Positions 60,759 through 64,000 of a stretch of 64,000 bases of DNA are shown piece after piece. Below the pieces are notes generated by a model, which was given only the letters and a program-made list of their open reading frames with translations, was not told the origin of the DNA and searched no databases. A program made the position numbers and the translations under genes. The stretch covers positions 1 through 64,000 of the forward strand of contig VZTI01003092.1 of NCBI GenBank assembly GCA_013397865.1, read 5' to 3'. Each line of letters opens with the position of its first letter. Within the stretch, counting starts at the first letter, position 1. The DNA is from Struthidea cinerea (taxonomy: Eukaryota; Chordata; Aves; Passeriformes; Corcoracidae).

Positions 60759-61330
60759 TGTTGTTGGGATAGAGTTCACTTTCTTCATAGCAGATTGGAT
60801 GGTGCTGTGTTTCAGGTTTTTGACCAAAACAGGACTGATAACATAATAATATTCTACCTGTTGCTGAATAGTGTTTTCACTGAGTCAAGGACTTCTCTGT
60901 TTTCATTCTGTCCTCTCCTCTGCTCCTCAGTGAATACAGTGGGTGTTGTGCAATACATTGACAAACCAGGCAGATGATCCAAATTAGACAAGGAGATAGT
61001 CCATGTCATATAACATCATGCTCAGCAATAAAAAGTGAAAAGAGAGAGATTTAGGAATTAGGTGTTTTGGGTTTTTCTTTTGCTTGGGAGCTGGCTGGGC
61101 ATTGGTGTACCCATGAGAGGTGGTAAGTGATTGCCTTTGCATTGCTTGGTTTGTTTTTAGTTGTGTCTTCTCCCATGTAACCTTCACTTATTAAATGTGC
61201 TTTTACTTCAACCCTGAAGTTTTCCCGCTTTGTTCTTCCTTTTCCCCCAGCCCACTGGGGAGAGGGAGGGGGGTGAGCAAACTGCTGTGTCGTGCTTAGC
61301 TGCCTACCTTGGGGAACATGCAACGAGCAA
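60759..61330 (+). mobile_element. solo LTR of the avian ERVL type
   Basis: Sense-oriented. It begins TGTTGTTGGGATAGAGTTCA, a hallmark start of a widespread avian ERVL LTR. Family blocks follow in order: GATGGTGCTGTGTTTCAGG, GAGTCAAGGACTTCTC, CATCATGCTCAGCAATAAAA (TATA region), CCCATGAGAGGTGGTAAGTG, TTATTAAATGTGCTTTTA (poly(A) signal at 61190-61195) and GTGTCGTGCTTAGCTGCC. The flanks CTGGA (60754-60758) and CTAGA (61331-61335) fit a 5-bp duplication with one change. No internal region is present. Both the TATA box and the 3' terminal bases are degraded, so it is old. Confidence 0.88.
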
Positions 61331-64000
61331 CTAGACAATACTTTTCATTGCAGAAACCGCAATTGAAAAACAGAGTGCACATTACTTACTCTCATCTAAT
61401 CTTGTGCTTTGCTGTGAGTTCAACAAGATAAAGCTTCTTCTTGAGGTACAGAACTTAATGCATTCTTCTCCAGGGATGGGGAGCTATTGGACACTCTGAA
61501 CAAGCTCATTTAGGAACTTAAGACATATAATGATGGTAGGATGGAATTTCTCAGCAGGACTAATTAGCCTGAACAAAGCAGAGTTTCAGTGCTCTGCTTC
61601 CAGCATCCTGACACTGTGTGGTTGGTTGTATAAACATCATTCTCCCTACATCCTGCCTGACCTTCAGGCGTCTCAGTTTTCTAATATCTTCACTTTCCCT
61701 GTATGCTGAGATCCTGATTTCCATAATGCTCCTCATTTCTTTGTGTCAAGACCTGGTTATGACCTCTTCTTTCTGCCTCTGATTTTTTTTTTAATCACAT
61801 CATTTTCCAGTGAGGAAATTCAGGATATGTCCAAGTGATGGTGGTGTGCTCAGTCTTTATAACATGTAAGCAGTGCTCTGCATAACATGGCTTGTTGTGG
61901 GGTGAGAAAAGTGAATAATTCTGCTTTCCTCTCATCTGACACACCATCATAGAAGTACAATGCTGAAATTCCTACCTTATAGATGCCTGTGTTACAGATG
62001 CTGCATATATGTATTGGAAGAAACTGGAAACTTCTTACTAAATTAAAACCAAGGGCAAGGCCCATTTCCCACTCCTCGTTAGCAGAAGAGCACAAATAGG
62101 ATGTACCATCTCTTTGACTTTATACTCAGAACTAAGCTTTGGAATTTTTTCATCACAGAGTTAACTTCACCTAATCTCAGGTATCTAAATGTCAGGCAAC
62201 TAATCTAGCTATTCTAACTTTAGATGCCTTAAATTTAGGTGAGATGAATCTCAATTAAAATAAGATTTGCTGTTCAGTTACAGTGTTTTTTTGTGGCATG
62301 AACACCATGACACATTCAAGCTGTGGATACGTTTTACCTACAGGTATATACAGCAGTGTTGAAACCTCCAGTAATTCTCATGCAGAGCCAGTGCTAGTGA
62401 GGTAGAGATTTTAGAGAGAATCAGTTGAGGCTGATATGCCTTCAATGCTTGAATCATTGAATTTGTCTTTCTGTGGCTCAGCTGTCAATCTGTAAATTCC
62501 TTATTTAGGCACTTTAATAAAAGCAGCCCAATTTATTGATCCCATCTGTAAATGTTGCTTAAAATGCATTGTTTCTGTGATAGAATTACAGGATGTTAAT
62601 TAAAATTATTAAGTGATCTCCCTCCTGGAATTTGTGATTTTAACTACTTGGGATGTGCTGACCTCATATTTCTACAAACATTTGTATTGTGCACAGAAAT
62701 GCACATACACCTGCTTCTTCCTATTTTTATTTTCATTTAGATAAAACCAAATCATCCCATGACTGAGGCTGAATGATTCATTCCTTTGATTATTACAGCA
62801 GGCTCATCCATGTAGCCAAACACTATGAGGCAATTCATTAATTTTCCAGGTTGCTCCAACTGAGTTTTAAAGATTTTTATTTTTAATCAGTATCTATGCT
62901 TTGATATTGTGCCCCACTCATGCAAAGATTTCGTGCAATTCTGAAAGTCCCCTTACCCTGTAAAAAGGAGTTTGCAAGGTTGCTTACCGAAGAACGATCA
63001 TTTTCTGGTAAACAGCATGTAGATCCACCAGTGGGAGGTGCAGGAGGGTCAAAATTTGAGAGTTTATTCTTAATGCTGGAAGGTGACCAGAAGTATTCTG
63101 CATGGCCTATGGGCATTTCTAGAATAAAATTCACACTATCTTCCAGTACACACACAAAATAAAGAGATTTATTGCCTGTGGACGTGCCTATTTCACTGAG
63201 TAAAAAGTCTGAATAACTGTTCAGATCTAGACATCTACCTTAAATGCCATCTACTGTGATCTCTGAAACACTTCATCTATTAGTCTTGTTGCAAGAGCCG
63301 AGTGCTTCATGTCAATGAATTAAAAGAAGAATAAGGTACTTTCAAGTGGTTATAATGTGTAAGCAACAAAACATGAAATCTTAGGAGGATCCTATGAAGA
63401 AAAGTAATATTTGCATGAATAATTGTGCTAGAGAATTGTTTTTTGTCTTGGGTACAACTTTTTACTGTATGAAACTCAGTGTCCACAGTCAAAAATACTG
63501 TTAAAATTGGAGAGGATAGAGAAGAAACTCAAAACTTATTCAAGTACTGAAGAAAAAAGACTTACAGTGAGAGAGGTTAACTGTTCCTGTGTGTCAGAAT
63601 GATAGAAGGGTATGATTATGGCATTTAGGAATAAAATACTCACTGGCTTATTAAGAACCTAGGCTGGAATATGAAATCAGGTGGACTTAAATGAGAAACT
63701 AGGAGGAAATAAAGTTGGAACAGCGTAGGAGGGAGGAGTGGTGTTTCACGGAAATAAAGCTCTCCACGTAGCTTTGGATTAAGTCTGGATATATTGCCAA
63801 AAGTTGATATACTAGACAAGAATTGCTGTGCTCCATGGAGGGTTAAATCTGTAACACACAGGAGATCAGACTAGTTACTCTGACGATTGCTGGGATCTTA
63901 ACCTCTGCAAACTGGTGAACTCAAATAGTGGTAATCTTATTTTCCATAGATACAGAGCAGCTTTACAGACAGAGCTAGGTTAGAAAGTACCAGTATTTTC
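61331..64000. other. mostly unique DNA to window end
   Basis: No mobile element recognised. Around 62.52-62.88 kb AT-rich blocks with TTAATTAAAATTATTAAGTG-type homeobox-like words look enhancer-like without proof. A weak exon-like segment at 62988-63118 is listed separately. Confidence 0.5.
62988..63118 (-). other. speculative exon-like segment
   Basis: On the - strand a weak acceptor (AATTTTATTCTAG, AG at 63120-63119) precedes 131 nt that are open in one frame, followed by a GTAAGC donor (62987-62982). The open frame has protein-like, proline- and serine-rich content (NFDPPAPPTGGSTCC) and extends in total from 63155 to 62883. I recognise no family. The pyrimidine tract is poor, so chance is the default reading. 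Confidence 0.12.

Noticed and set aside
1..64000. CRISPR arrays, rRNA, bacterial-type operons, mitochondrial inserts, complete proviruses
   Set aside because: No spaced identical repeats, no rRNA or mitochondrial landmarks, and no LTR pair with gag-pol-env between. The sequence is avian nuclear DNA.

Overview
This window is bird genomic DNA from a gene-poor region. About seventeen fragments of the CR1 LINE family are recognisable. Most carry the family's 3' UTR and 3'-terminal ATTCTATG-type repeat, or CR1 ORF2 reverse-transcriptase protein. Alongside them are LTR remnants of the avian ERVL and ERVK types. CpG is rare, simple repeats are short, and no bacterial-style gene packing is present. 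I cannot fix the order or species; a bird is near certain.

I found no protein-coding gene I could support. The open reading frames longer than about 60 codons are either CR1 ORF2 debris or stop-free stretches of the length expected by chance in AT-rich DNA. The DNA is best read as intergenic or, more likely, deep intronic. Three weak hints agree on a long intron transcribed along the + strand: CR1 and LTR insertions lie mostly on the - strand; a consensus acceptor abuts a consensus donor at 21381-21389, the layout of a recursive (zero-length exon) splice site; and a small open acceptor/donor-bounded segment lies at 18550-18648.

Layout. 1-11 kb: mostly unique DNA, a MIR-like SINE relic near 3.4 kb, an internally deleted CR1 ORF2 copy at 6.3-6.8 kb, a CR1 tail at 8.6 kb and a candidate solo LTR at 9.9-10.4 kb. 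11-24 kb: CR1 tails at 11.0, 16.9 and 22.8 kb, a weaker candidate LTR at 20.3-20.7 kb, and the putative splice signals. 24-30 kb: a well-preserved solo LTR on the - strand with CCAAT, GC and TATA boxes, then CR1 tails and an older repeat at 27.7 kb. 30-41.5 kb: a possible conserved noncoding block at 31.5 kb, a CR1 tail with an internal 68-bp tandem duplication at 32.1 kb, a purine-rich tract, an assembly gap inside poly(A) at 36.7 kb, two CR1 tails fused head to head at 40.2-40.7 kb, and a CR1 ORF2 3' fragment at 41.2 kb. 41.5-54 kb: an old LINE RT fragment at 44.7-45.0 kb, and a CR1 split by a 714-bp solo LTR at 47.9-49.1 kb. 54-64 kb: an 800-bp CR1 ORF2 fragment, another CR1 tail, a GC-rich patch at 57.7 kb, a solo ERVL LTR on the + strand at 60.8-61.3 kb, and unique DNA to the end.

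I did not find a new multi-gene system. The most informative observations are the nested LTR-in-CR1 insertion, the head-to-head CR1 pair, the LTR promoter at 24.5 kb and the candidate recursive splice site.
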